Positions 42,224 through 53,046 of a DNA stretch of 64,000 nucleotides are shown here, piece by piece. The stretch comes from Bin87 sp965220095 (GTDB lineage Bacteria > Chloroflexota > Dehalococcoidia > Lucifugimonadales > UBA3495): positions 1,240,001-1,304,000 of the forward strand of contig OZ244805.1 of NCBI GenBank assembly GCA_965220095.1, in the 5' to 3' direction. The translations under genes and the position numbers were made by a program. The notes beneath the pieces are model-generated. The model did no database searches and was not told where the DNA came from. It saw nothing but the letters and a program-made list of their open reading frames with translations. Each line of letters starts with the position of its first letter. Within the stretch, counting starts at the first letter, position 1.

Positions 42224-42482
42224 CTAAAAAACCACCTGCCCAACTCGCTAACCGTCGTCGCCAGCTTCAAATGCTTGCATTGGAATGAACTCCGCGCCCA
42301 ATGAGACCCGTAGCCTCACCAAGCCGACAAGAATTATACACCAGCCAATCATACGCAGAGAACACACGCCTACTACCCCTCCGGGCCTTTCTGATTGCAC
42401 ACGCAACTAGCTTTCCACGCTCTTCCCAAGCCTGTGGAAGGGCCCCCGCACCTTCAGATTGCTCGCTCATCCTGCTCATGCG

Positions 42483-42612
42483 TACCCACTTTAACCTGTC
42501 ATTGCGAGGAGCGTAGCGACGTGGCAATCTCGATGAGGTTGAACACACGTCGGCGAACCGCCGTTGCTACGACGGCGAGATTGCCACGCTACGCTCGCAA
42601 TGACAAAGTCCG
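42483..42612 (-). repeat. REP-A palindromic element, inverted copy
   Basis: ACCCACTTTAACCTGTCATTGCGAG ... CTCGCAATGACAAAGTCCGTACCC, with internal GTGGCAATCTCGATGAGG paired to GGCGAGATTGCCACG. Very close to the copies at 16588 and 17821. Confidence 0.85.
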
Positions 42613-42669
42613 TACCCGTGAGGCTCATCCTGATCTTATCGAAGGGCGGAGCACTCTTGCTGCCGGCAT

Positions 42670-42711
42670 TCTCCCCTCGCCCGCCGGGAGAGGGGCTGGG
42701 AGTGAGGGCAA
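42670..42711 (+). repeat. REP-B repeat
   Basis: TCTCCCCTCGCCCGCCGGGAGAGGGGCTGGGAGTGAGGGCAAA, a variant of the CCCTCTCCC...GGGAGAGGG...GTGAGGG unit with GCCCGCC in the loop. Confidence 0.75.
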
Positions 42712-42819
42712 ACTCAAACCCCCCCGCCATCGCGTGGGGGCGTGGCAACCCCTTTGCCCTAACCGGCGTTACGCGCCGCGTGTGTATAATCTGTCCACCA
42801 TCCACCGGGGGCGCCACCC

Positions 42820-44037
42820 TTGCCGCTAATCCTCATCAACGCGAACCTGATTGACTGCGCGAATCCGGGTGTAACTGCCGACGCCAACGTTGTCATCGAC
42901 AACGGACGCATCGCCGAGATCACTGACGGCCGGGTTCCGGCGGCCAGTGAGCACACCCGCGTGATTGACCTGCGGGGCGCCTTTCTCCTGCCTGGGTTAT
43001 GGGACGTGCACATACACCCCGAATATCCGGTCCCGCCGGGCACCACGGTGGCGCAGGAAACGGCCAACTTCGGCCGGCAACTGTCACTGGCGCTGACGGA
43101 AGGTGGTGTTACGTCGGTGCGCTGTGGAGGGGCGGCGCACTTTATGGACGTGGCCTGGAAACGCGCTTTTGAGGCCGGCGGCGTGGTAGGCCCCCGGGTG
43201 TTTGCATCCGGGTATTTTCTGACCACCACCGGCGGGCACTTCCTCACCTCGGGCCAGGCGCGGGAATGCGACGGCCCATACGGTTTCGTGCAAGCCATCC
43301 GGGAGCAAATCAAGAACGGTGTCGACCACATCAAACTGAACCTCACCGGCGGCATCATGGGCCCCGACTGGGACCGCCATTGGCATTCCTTCCTGCTGGA
43401 AGACGAGCTGGCCGCCGCCTTTGCCATTTCCCGTCAGCGTGAGTTTCCGGTGATGGCCCACGCCGCCAACCCCGACGCGGTAAAGTCAGCCGTCCGGCTG
43501 GGCGCGCATACCGTGGAGCATGGCTACATCATGGATGATGAGTGCATCGCCATGCTGGCCGACTCCCAAACCTGGTATGTCCCCACGCTGGCTATTTCCC
43601 ATCTGACCGAAGGGCAGGCGCAAAACGACTACGAGAAGCGATGGCTGGCAGAACGCAACATCGCCACCGAGTTGCAGTGTCGCGCGGACGCCGCCGCCGC
43701 AGAGCACGCCCAATGGTTCCGCCGCGCCCTGGACGCCGGCGTACCCATGGCCCTGGGGTCGGACATCCGCCCGCTGCGGGAAGCGGCGTTGCTGGAGGCG
43801 GGATTGTGGGTGCGCGACGGCGCCACCACCTGGCAAACCCTGGTGGCCGCCACGCGCAACGCGGCAACTCTATGCGGCGCCGGTGACCGGTTGGGTACGG
43901 TGGAGGTCGGCAAACTGGCCGACCTGATCGCAGTCGCCGACAATCCGCTGGAAGACATCAACAACCTGCGGCGTCTCCAGCTAGTGGTCAAAGAAGGCCG
44001 CGTCGTTTCGGACCGGCGGCCCACGGCCCACCAGTAA
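42820..44037 (+). CDS. Amidohydrolase family protein
   Basis: A TTG start at 42820. The 405-residue protein has the N-terminal beta-sandwich (NANLIDCANPG), metal motif LPGLWDVHIHPE (HxH), GVDHIKLNLTGGI with the bridging lysine, VMAHAANPDAV, HTVEHGYIMDDE and ALGSDIRPL (Asp). It is closest in outline to imidazolonepropionase/prolidase-type amidohydrolases that act on dipeptides or lactones. The substrate cannot be given. It faces away from secF within the secD-secF interval. Confidence 0.86.
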   Translation: MPLILINANLIDCANPGVTADANVVIDNGRIAEITDGRVPAASEHTRVIDLRGAFLLPGLWDVHIHPEYPVPPGTTVAQETANFGRQLSLALTEGGVTSVRCGGAAHFMDVAWKRAFEAGGVVGPRVFASGYFLTTTGGHFLTSGQARECDGPYGFVQAIREQIKNGVDHIKLNLTGGIMGPDWDRHWHSFLLEDELAAAFAISRQREFPVMAHAANPDAVKSAVRLGAHTVEHGYIMDDECIAMLADSQTWYVPTLAISHLTEGQAQNDYEKRWLAERNIATELQCRADAAAAEHAQWFRRALDAGVPMALGSDIRPLREAALLEAGLWVRDGATTWQTLVAATRNAATLCGAGDRLGTVEVGKLADLIAVADNPLEDINNLRRLQLVVKEGRVVSDRRPTAHQ

Positions 44038-44081
44038 CCGCGCAATTATCGCCCGGCCCTCGCCCTCCAGACGACATCGCC

Positions 44082-44255
44082 CCGCTCCCCTCTCCTGAGG
44101 GAGACCTCTGTACAAACTGTCATCGCGGGCGAAGCGCGGCAATCTCGAAGCAGAAGATACGACCGTCGCTACCGGAACGAGATTGCCGCGTCGCTATCGC
44201 TCCTCGCAATGACAAAGTCACGCAAAGGTCTCCGAAGGGAGAGGGGCCGGGGTGA
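44082..44255. repeat. Nested palindrome: REP-A variant inside split REP-B
   Basis: The outer parts CCGCTCCCCTCTCCTGAGGGAGACCT (44082-44107) and AGGTCTCCGAAGGGAGAGG (44226-44245) with GGGGTGAGGG behind are REP-B halves. Between them lies a REP-A variant (44112-44220) with CATCGCGGGCGAAGCGCGGC as its left arm and CTCGCAATGACAAAG as its right. GGAGACCT and AGGTCTCC are inverted around the REP-A insert. This is the most divergent REP-A copy in the window. Confidence 0.7.
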
Positions 44256-44315
44256 GGGCCGTCTCCACCCCACGCCCATCCATTGGTATACTCCGGTCGT
44301 TACGGAGGTGACGTT

Positions 44316-45332
44316 ATGCCGTTCGGAGGAAATGATTGGTTGGCCTTGAACCGCGAGGACACGCTGGAGCCGGATTTGCCCATCTGCGACCCGCACCACC
44401 ACTTCTGGGATTTTCGGGACATTCGCATCCCTTACCAGCGCTACCTGCTCCACGAACTTGCCGCCGACGTCAATAGCGGACACAACGTGCGGTCGACGGT
44501 GTTCATCGAAACCCGGGCGATGTATCGTCAGGACGGGCCGACGGAACTGCGCTCGGTGGGCGAGGTTGAGTTTGTGCAGGGGTTGGCCGCCGCCAGCGCC
44601 AGCGGTTTGTACGGCCCGTGCCGGGCGGCCGCAGCCATCATCGGCAACGCCGACCTGAAGCTGGGGGCCGCGGTGGAACCCGTACTGGACGCATTGCAGG
44701 CAGCCAGTCCCAACCGCTTCCGGGGCATTCGCCAGGCCGCCGGCTGGGATCCGCATCCTGAGGTGGAAAATCGCGCCGACCAGGGGATGCTGGCTGATGC
44801 CAAATTCCGGGAAGGCGCCCGCGTCCTGGCCGGCAAGGGTATGTCGCTGGAAAGCACGGTATATTTTCCGCAGCTGCCGGAGCTGGTGGATTTCGCCAAC
44901 GCCGTGCCGGACTTGACCATCGTGTTGAATCACGTTGGCGGTCTTTATAGAACGGGGCCGTATGGCAATCGGGACGATGAAGTGATGCCAGCCTGGCGTG
45001 AAGGCGTGGCCGCGGTGGCGCAGTGTCCCAACATTGTGCTCAAACTGGGCGGCGTCGGGCAGCCTCGCTACGGTTTTGACTGGCACACCTGGGACATCCC
45101 CGTTGGTTCCGAAGAACTGGCCCGCCAGCTGGGGCCGCTGATGAATTACTGCATCGAGCAGTTTGGCCCCAACCGCTGTATGTTCGAGAGCAACTTCCCG
45201 CCCGACAAGGTGTCGTACTCGTACAACACGCTGTTCAACGCCTTCAAGCGAATGTCGCAGGGGTACTCGGCAAGCGAACGCGCCGACCTGTTCCACGACA
45301 CGGCAACGCGGGTGTACCGCATCGACGTGTAG
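44316..45332 (+). CDS. Amidohydrolase-2 family protein
   Basis: A 338-residue TIM-barrel hydrolase or decarboxylase of the PF04909 type. The ATG at 44316 is preceded by GGAGG at 7 bases, which decides against the longer frame from 44283. Motifs: DLPICDPHHHFWDFRDI (HxH metal site), DLTIVLNHVGG (His) and NRCMFESNFPPDK (Asp/Glu near the end). Members include lactonases, aminocarboxymuconate decarboxylases and gluconolactonase-like enzymes. It follows another amidohydrolase by 278 bp with repeats between them. Confidence 0.86.
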   Translation: MPFGGNDWLALNREDTLEPDLPICDPHHHFWDFRDIRIPYQRYLLHELAADVNSGHNVRSTVFIETRAMYRQDGPTELRSVGEVEFVQGLAAASASGLYGPCRAAAAIIGNADLKLGAAVEPVLDALQAASPNRFRGIRQAAGWDPHPEVENRADQGMLADAKFREGARVLAGKGMSLESTVYFPQLPELVDFANAVPDLTIVLNHVGGLYRTGPYGNRDDEVMPAWREGVAAVAQCPNIVLKLGGVGQPRYGFDWHTWDIPVGSEELARQLGPLMNYCIEQFGPNRCMFESNFPPDKVSYSYNTLFNAFKRMSQGYSASERADLFHDTATRVYRIDV

Positions 45333-46205
45333 GGGCTTGCTGGCTGAGGGCTGACAGGGGTAGGTATTGGGTGTTTTGCGAGGTTTTTCACCCTCACCCT
45401 AACCCTCTCCCATCAAGGGAGAGGGGACATTATAGAAATTACGTACCCTTGTCAGCTGGCTGAGGGCGGGGCGCGGCTCACGCTGGCGGTGGTTCGATTT
45501 TGTGGTTTGTTTTCTCCTTGGCCAGGTGGGTTGCTGCTGGGGTGATGGTGTCAGGCGTTACGGTTTCGGGGCGGTGTCGGAGCACGGCCCGACGCTGTTT
45601 TTACGCGCAGATAAATTTGCCCTAGGCTTGCGTGTCCCGCAGTTAGCCGGCTGCGAAGAACCGGAGTAGTGCGGCACGCGGCGGTGGTGACTCCCGCCGG
45701 GCTGTCTGGCGTATTCCCGTCGAGTAAGGCGGGTGCAGCCTGCGAACAGCCATTCTGCTAGATAACCGACTGGGCCGTTGCCGACCCGAAACCGTATTTG
45801 CCTTGTAATTGGCGTTTCCGGCGAGAATTGCGAGTTGGGGCCGGATTGCCTGACGAGATTCAGAATAGGGGTTTGGAATCGGGGGGCGCAAGGGGTGGGT
45901 GTCATCGGTTGGGAGAGGGGGACGATTCCGGCATGGATGGACAGGATTGGGGGGTGGGTTGGGGTGGGTACGGCCCTCACCCCCGGCCCCGCTCCCGGTG
46001 GGAGAGCTGACAAGGGTATGTATCGGGCGTTTGGCAGAGGTTTTCACCCTCACCCTCTCCCATCAAGTAGGATTGTTCAAGTAGGCAACGCCGATACGGA
46101 TTTCGTAATCGTTGACAGTCCGAATTAGGCTTGCCGAATGCGCCGGTTAACACCCGTTTTGATACAGCACGGTCAGGACCATGCTTGTGTTGCATCGTTC
46201 AAAAC
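45333..46205. other. Long non-coding stretch with diverged repeats
   Basis: This 873-bp region between convergent genes has no open frame with family resemblance. It contains a REP-B unit at 45388-45426, two diverged direct repeats of about 70 bp (45351-45420 and 46006-46070) sharing GCTGACA(A/G)GGGTA(G/T)GTAT and TTTTCACCCTCACC, and another REP-B fragment at 45973-46010. The remaining sequence is G-rich and looks decayed; no remnant could be identified. Confidence 0.6.
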
Positions 46206-48452
46206 TTACCTCGGTTCGCTCACCTTACCTGTCCCTGTGCTGTTGCTGATCTGGCCATCTTCGTTGGCGCCCACCAGGGCATCGACTTGATATTTGCCGG
46301 ACACATAACCTTTGGCCGTGCTGTCTTTGATGGTTCCACTGTTCCACCCGGCCAGGCCGCCGACGTAATAGGCTCCTGACACATAGCCGCTGGCCCTGGT
46401 GTCCGAGAGAGCGCCGCCGATCTCAAAGCCGACACTTTCTCTGTCGCCGCCGACTCCGCCGGCCAATCCGCCCACGTACTCGACACCCTTCACATCGCCG
46501 CTGGCCTCGCTGTCTCTGATAAATCCGGCGGTCGCCCCGACCAAGCCGCCGACGTAAGAATAGCCGTCCACGTAGCCGCTGGCCTCACTGCGTTCGATAG
46601 TATTTCCCAGATGCCATCCGACCAGGCCGCCGATGGACTCGACGCCCTTCACATCGCCGCTGGCCATGCTGCGTTCGATGTGGCCGTTGTTGAGTCCGAC
46701 CAAGCCTCCGACCTGATTTTCGCCGGAGACAGCGCCACTGGCCTCGCTGTCTCTGATGGTGCTGAGGTTATTCCCGACCAGGCCACCGATGTTGTTGTTG
46801 ACCTTATGCGCCGGAGCGTCGGGGGCGTGGTCACCAGTGACATTGCCGCTGGCAGAACTGCCAATGATCTCGCCTAACCGTTGGAACCCGACTAGCCCGC
46901 CAACACTTGCGAAGCCTAACACGTTGCCGGTAGCTGTGCTGCCCGTGATGGTATAGCCATCGTTGGTTCCCACCAGGCCGCCGACGCCACCGGCGTGATA
47001 GGTTCCGCTGCCGTTCACATTGCCGCTGGCACTGCTGTTAGTGATGGCTCCACCGCTACCCGCCAAACCGCCGGTGTGAGTGTGCCCGTACACATTACCG
47101 CTGGCGGTGCTGTCGGTAATGGTGCCGCCGCTCCCCACCAAACCGCCCACATGATTGTTGCCGTTCACATTGCCGGTGGCGGTGCTGTTGATGATGATCC
47201 CGCCGCTTCCCGCCAAACCGCCGACATGATGTCTGCCCCACACATTTACGTTGGCTGTACTGTCAGTGATTGTGCCGTAGTTGGACCCTACCAAACCGCC
47301 GACACGGTCACCCTCGTGGGTTTCGCCTCCCACCTCGCCGCTGACCGTGATACCGCTGACTGTGCCCTGGTTCTCGCAGAGCAAGGCTCCACAGCCGTGA
47401 ACCACGTAAACCCCAGTAAGCACCACGTTCCTGATGGTGCCGTAATTGTCCCGGAACAGAGGCCTTTGCCACAGGTTGGCGATGGTATGGCCGTTCCCCT
47501 CGAACGTGCCAACGTGGCGTGCGTTGGCGATGCCCTCTTTTGATCTACCCCATTTGCTCCGCGTCGAGATCCAACCCTCGCCGTCGTTCCAATAGTCGTC
47601 ATCCGCATCAGCATAGCCGTTGCTGTTGGTGTCAAAGTCAAGGTCCGCGACCAGTTCATACCCGGAACAACCGTCAGCGGGGCATCCCATGTCATCCATG
47701 CCTTCAGGAAACGCCGCCCCGTACGCAACGGCGGCGTCCGATGCGGCCTGCCCATCGCCGTTATAATCCCAGCGAATCGCGTTGAGCTGTGCCAGAGTAC
47801 GCACCTCAATCAGGCCGTCGTTATCCTCGTCGTAATCTATCGGAGTCGGCGTGGGCGTCGATATGGGTGCAGTAGGCGATGGCGTCGGTGTAGGGTCAGC
47901 AGCCCAGACGAAGGGAGGCCGGGTGACCGTTGGGGCGATCTCGACCTGCGCTTCGGGCGTTGGGACGGGTGCCGGGCCGAGTGCAGCGACAAGCGGCTTG
48001 TATGGCGTCACCAGACGCAATGCCTCAGGCCCCTCTGGAACCGCCACGCGCCCGCTGGTCCAATCCTCATTCTGCAAAGCGACACTCGCCGCTAGATTAT
48101 GCGCCTCTACCTGCGGTAGCCCCGCCTCCCGCATATCGCAGTACGCGACAAAGAAAACTGTCTCCGTCGCGCTGAGACCTGCAAGCATCTGGGCCGTGCC
48201 CCAGCCTGCTACAGCCGAAGCATGCTCACCTTCACCCAAGTCGGCAGCGCTGTAATACGTCCCCCGGTAACGATCATCCGGTCGTTTGACACCGCATATT
48301 TGGTCTGAAGCTTCCAAGTCAGCCTGAGATTCAGTTTCCTTGGCAGCAGCAATCGGCGTTGGGCTGGAAATAGGAGGGGCCGTTGTCGCGCAGGCCAGGA
48401 TCCCCAGGCCCAGGACGAACACGATACAGGCGCGGATCACCAAGCCAGTCAT
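46206..48452 (-). CDS. GLUG-repeat lipoprotein
   Basis: A 748-residue predicted surface lipoprotein: hydrophobic signal with lipobox ILAC (Cys21), a conserved globular part (about 50-160), a Thr/Pro-rich linker (about 165-210), a calcium-loop-like DYDEDNDGLIEV, and then about 13 GLUG-type repeats of the form VGGLVGxxxGxIxxSxAxGxV from residue 390 to the end, which should stack as a beta-solenoid. Proteins of this kind take part in adhesion or envelope binding in other bacteria; the ligand is unknown. The start overlaps the end of the upstream gene by ATGA. Confidence 0.88.
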   Translation of the reverse strand: MTGLVIRACIVFVLGLGILACATTAPPISSPTPIAAAKETESQADLEASDQICGVKRPDDRYRGTYYSAADLGEGEHASAVAGWGTAQMLAGLSATETVFFVAYCDMREAGLPQVEAHNLAASVALQNEDWTSGRVAVPEGPEALRLVTPYKPLVAALGPAPVPTPEAQVEIAPTVTRPPFVWAADPTPTPSPTAPISTPTPTPIDYDEDNDGLIEVRTLAQLNAIRWDYNGDGQAASDAAVAYGAAFPEGMDDMGCPADGCSGYELVADLDFDTNSNGYADADDDYWNDGEGWISTRSKWGRSKEGIANARHVGTFEGNGHTIANLWQRPLFRDNYGTIRNVVLTGVYVVHGCGALLCENQGTVSGITVSGEVGGETHEGDRVGGLVGSNYGTITDSTANVNVWGRHHVGGLAGSGGIIINSTATGNVNGNNHVGGLVGSGGTITDSTASGNVYGHTHTGGLAGSGGAITNSSASGNVNGSGTYHAGGVGGLVGTNDGYTITGSTATGNVLGFASVGGLVGFQRLGEIIGSSASGNVTGDHAPDAPAHKVNNNIGGLVGNNLSTIRDSEASGAVSGENQVGGLVGLNNGHIERSMASGDVKGVESIGGLVGWHLGNTIERSEASGYVDGYSYVGGLVGATAGFIRDSEASGDVKGVEYVGGLAGGVGGDRESVGFEIGGALSDTRASGYVSGAYYVGGLAGWNSGTIKDSTAKGYVSGKYQVDALVGANEDGQISNSTGTGKVSEPR

Positions 48453-49162
48453 GTCTCAGCCTCTCCGTGCCACCATGGGCGTGCTTGCGGGGCTTCTTCT
48501 TCCGATTCCAAACTAAACCGCCAAACGTCGTCTTGCCATTCTTCGATAAATGACTTGGTGTCGCCAGCCTTCTCACGCAATGCTTCGAAGCGTTCTTCCC
48601 CCGCCAAAGCGAGCAGCATCGAGTATGTCCACAGCAAGCGAAACTGCCTCAATTCTTTCTGAGTCAGTGCGAACCCGTAGGGGGGAGGCGTCAAGAACGG
48701 CACATCGTTGCTTTTTTCGCCTCCCGGATAGTGCGCGAGCTGGTTGTTCCTGAACCAATGGTAAAAGTGTTGCCAAAGCTCGACAAAATCGTCTTTGTAC
48801 ATCCTCTGGCGCAGGTATTTGTTCTTGTCCCGCCCGGTGTTGTGAGCTGCGGCCCACCACCGAACCACATCGGCGAACAGAACCTCGTAAATGTGCCTTT
48901 GCAGAGATACAGGTCCTGAGATGCAAGATTCAATCTGTTGAGGAGTCAGTATAGAAGGCGGAACAAGAAACGACCGGATGGTCAGCAGCCGGTCGTGGAT
49001 TTCACCGTCGTCAGTCGCTAGACTTTTGAATTGTTCGCTTTGCCTTAGCCATCCGACGACCTCCAGCGAAGCCCTCGACGCCCAAAGGCAGCGGAGCGAT
49101 TCGAGTTGCTCTTCGCTCGCGTCCGTGTACTGGTGCATAGCCAATATCCCGTAATGGTTCAA
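48449..49162 (-). CDS. Hypothetical protein coupled to the GLUG lipoprotein
   Basis: A 237-residue protein with no recognisable family. It is helical and tryptophan-rich (VVRWWAAAHNTGRDKNKYL, FVELWQHFYHWFRNN), with an acidic end. It has no signal peptide. AAGGA precedes the TTG at 49162; the in-frame ATG at 49138 (MHQYTDASEE) is an alternative. Its stop shares ATGA with the lipoprotein gene, so it is translated just before it. A role in expression or assembly of the lipoprotein is possible but unsupported. Confidence 0.6.
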   Translation of the reverse strand: MNHYGILAMHQYTDASEEQLESLRCLWASRASLEVVGWLRQSEQFKSLATDDGEIHDRLLTIRSFLVPPSILTPQQIESCISGPVSLQRHIYEVLFADVVRWWAAAHNTGRDKNKYLRQRMYKDDFVELWQHFYHWFRNNQLAHYPGGEKSNDVPFLTPPPYGFALTQKELRQFRLLWTYSMLLALAGEERFEALREKAGDTKSFIEEWQDDVWRFSLESEEEAPQARPWWHGEAET

Positions 49163-49468
49163 GCGTCCTTTCGCTCGTCAATATCCAGCACGTCAAGCCG
49201 GTCTAAAACTCTAGCGGATTTTCATACCCGCCTTGCCCGCCGGGCCAGTCTGAGCATCGAAGTCGTCCATTGGCGTCCATGACGCTAATGTCTGCTGTAA
49301 AACCAGCGGGATCGGGTATCCGATGGTTGTCTCCGTGTGCATGGACATTGCTCCCCTTCTAAACTGCACTGGTGGGCCATACACGGTTGACGGCTCATTT
49401 GGCCCTGTTCATTCGTGTTTCATGCGGGGGCGTGCGCTACTCTGCTGCGAATGCCTGGCGCGGCGTGG
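49163..49468. other. Intergenic region, nothing recognised
   Basis: About 306 bp between the epoxide hydrolase stop and the hypothetical gene. No repeat copy, no promoter match I would defend, and no open frame with coding character. The palindromic CGGGATCGGGTATCCGATGG is the only structured motif. Confidence 0.4.
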
Positions 49469-50623
49469 TCAGCCGCGCAGCGGTCGGAAAAACTCCCTGA
49501 CTTCGTTGGCCAGCAGTTCCGGCTCTTCCAGGGCGGCGAAGTGCCCGCCCTGGGGCATCTCCCGCCATTGGCGAACGTCGTAGGATCGCTCGGCCCATTC
49601 CCGCGGCGGTCGGGCGATTTCCTGGGGGAACGATGCGATGCCCGCCGGAGCCTGGATTCGTTCGTTTTCCGCCATCTCCCAAACGATGCTCTGGTTTTCC
49701 TTGTACATCCGCACCGACGACCCGATGGTGTTGGTGACCCAGTAGATGGTAACGATGGTTAGCAGTTCATCTTTGGTGTACCGGGATTCCACGTCGCCGT
49801 GGCAATCGCTCCAGGTACGGTACTTCTCGATGATCCAGGCGGCCAGGCCAACCGGCGAATCGTTCAGCCCGTAGGACAGCGTCTGGGGCTTGGTGCCCTG
49901 AATGTGGTTGTAGCCGCCCTCGTCGGCAAACCAGCGCTCTCGCTGCGCCGAGTGAGCCGCCTCCGCCTCGGTCAGCGGATGCGACCCGGCGCCCAGATAT
50001 GGCGTGGGACGCGTAACGGAAGTGAGGTGGATGCCATACATCTTATCGTGGTGGGCATAGCCGAGGCGAGAGGTTACGCCCGCCCCAATGTCTCCACCCT
50101 GCGCCGCGAATCTCGGGTAGCCCAGGTTCTCGGTCATCAGTTTGGCCCACATATCGGCCACCTTCTGAACCTGCATACCAGGGCTGTTCGACGCCTGGGA
50201 GAACCCAAAGCCCGGCAGGGAAGGCGCTACTACATCGAAGGCATCGGCCGCGTCGCCCCCGTGGCTGGCCGGATCAGCCAACAGCGGGATTATCTTGGTC
50301 ATCTCGAAGAAACAGCTGGGCCAGCCGTGGGTAATGACCAGCGGCATGGGATTCGGCCCCACGCCGCGCTCGTGGATGAAATGGACGTCCAGCCCGTCAA
50401 CGGCGCTCTTGAAGTGGTGAAATGCGTTGAGTTTTCGCTCCTGTGCCCGCCAGTCGAAGTCGCTTCGCCAGTATTCCGCCAGCTCCTTCATATAGTCCAG
50501 GTTGCTGCCGTAGTTCCAGTCTGAATTGGTGACTTCGTCGGGCCATCTGGTTTGATTCAGACGCGCCCGTAAATCGTCCAGTACCGACTGGTCAATGGCA
50601 ATCTCGAAGGGATTAACTTCCAT
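49469..50623 (-). CDS. Epoxide hydrolase
   Basis: A 384-residue protein with an N-terminal EHN domain (MEVNPFEIAIDQSVLDDLRARL) and an alpha/beta hydrolase core: oxyanion motif VITHGWPSCFFEM, nucleophile AAQGGDIGAGVTS (Asp), catalytic His in GGHFAALEEPELLA. GAGGAG stands 7 bases before the ATG at 50623; the longer open frame (to 50761) translates a repeat. It opens epoxides to diols, as juvenile-hormone or microsomal-type enzymes do. It lies in the secD-secF interval with no obvious metabolic neighbour. Confidence 0.9.
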   Translation of the reverse strand: MEVNPFEIAIDQSVLDDLRARLNQTRWPDEVTNSDWNYGSNLDYMKELAEYWRSDFDWRAQERKLNAFHHFKSAVDGLDVHFIHERGVGPNPMPLVITHGWPSCFFEMTKIIPLLADPASHGGDAADAFDVVAPSLPGFGFSQASNSPGMQVQKVADMWAKLMTENLGYPRFAAQGGDIGAGVTSRLGYAHHDKMYGIHLTSVTRPTPYLGAGSHPLTEAEAAHSAQRERWFADEGGYNHIQGTKPQTLSYGLNDSPVGLAAWIIEKYRTWSDCHGDVESRYTKDELLTIVTIYWVTNTIGSSVRMYKENQSIVWEMAENERIQAPAGIASFPQEIARPPREWAERSYDVRQWREMPQGGHFAALEEPELLANEVREFFRPLRG

Positions 50624-50678
50624 GACGCAACTCCTCTGTTCTGCCGTTTCGGCTTGGTTCCATTCGGACTGCATTCCT

Positions 50679-50745
50679 CTGACCCTGCTGGATTCCCGCT
50701 TGCGCGGGAATGACGGACAGGGTTGGAATGACGGACAGGATTGGT
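50679..50745. repeat. REP-D palindrome (GATTCCCGC/GCGGGAATG)
   Basis: GATTCCCGCTTGCGCGGGAATGACGGACAGG is a 9-bp hairpin with a short loop, followed by an imperfect second GGAATGACGGACAGG copy. This type of repeat is frequent in many bacterial genomes; read in frame it gives the artefact peptide FPRKRESS. Confidence 0.75.
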
Positions 50746-50804
50746 TTAGATGCTTGCTCACACATCAGTAACAAAGTGGGCAAACGTGAGGGCAGCAAAC
50801 ATCT

Positions 50805-52643
<1,839 letters not shown>

Positions 52644-52653
52644 AGGGTTCTAA

Positions 52654-53046
52654 TCACACCTCGGCGCGGTCAGGTTGCGGATCCAGCATCGCCAGCATCC
52701 GGGCGACGAATTCATGCACGACTAGCTTTTCCCCCTCAAGTTCGTAGGGTTCCATGTTGTCGTGGAAAAAGTGCTTGTGGAATTTTTCAGCCGTGGCAAA
52801 CCCGGCAGTTATGAACGGATCGCCGTGCTCCCGCTCCAACTGGTAAATCGCGTTTTTCATGCTGCGGTGGCTTTCGTATTGCCACCCGCGTTGTTGCGCC
52901 ACCGCCGTAACCGCGTGGTTGGCGGCGCCGTATAGCTTTTCCGCAGCCTGCAGGTGGTCGCCGGCGGCAAACTCCCGGTCCGACTCGGCCAGGAAATAGC
53001 GGGCAGTTTGGGCATGGTCTTGGACTGTCATCTCTCTGGTGGTCAT
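52654..53046 (-). CDS. PaREP1/HEPN-like protein, tandem copy 2
   Basis: A 130-residue helical protein: ARYFLAESDREFAAGDHLQAAEKLYGAAN, then GWQYESHRSMKNAIYQLEREHG and AEKFHKHFFHDNMEPYELEG. The first 60 residues are identical to the upstream copy, then the two diverge, so a duplication was followed by partial change or gene conversion. ATGA overlap with the upstream copy and 10 bases to secD. No Rx4-6H motif is seen. Function unknown. Confidence 0.75.
   Translation of the reverse strand: MTTREMTVQDHAQTARYFLAESDREFAAGDHLQAAEKLYGAANHAVTAVAQQRGWQYESHRSMKNAIYQLEREHGDPFITAGFATAEKFHKHFFHDNMEPYELEGEKLVVHEFVARMLAMLDPQPDRAEV

Larger units (their letters stand above)
42224..42819. other. Intergenic region with two repeat elements
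   Basis: This 596-bp divergent gap between secF and an amidohydrolase gene contains a REP-A copy (42483-42612) and a REP-B unit (42670-42711). TATAAT at 42785-42790 lies 30 bases before the amidohydrolase start and may be its -10 box, without a convincing -35. Open frames across the area are repeat translation. Confidence 0.6.

Noticed and set aside
45558..46128. Short open frames in the 870-bp gap upstream of the GLUG gene
   Set aside because: No similarity to any family, no start signals, and they cross repeat fragments.
50624..50761. N-terminal extension of the epoxide hydrolase (FPRKRESS...)
   Set aside because: It translates the REP-D palindrome; the ATG at 50623 has a strong ribosome-binding site and family-typical N-terminus.
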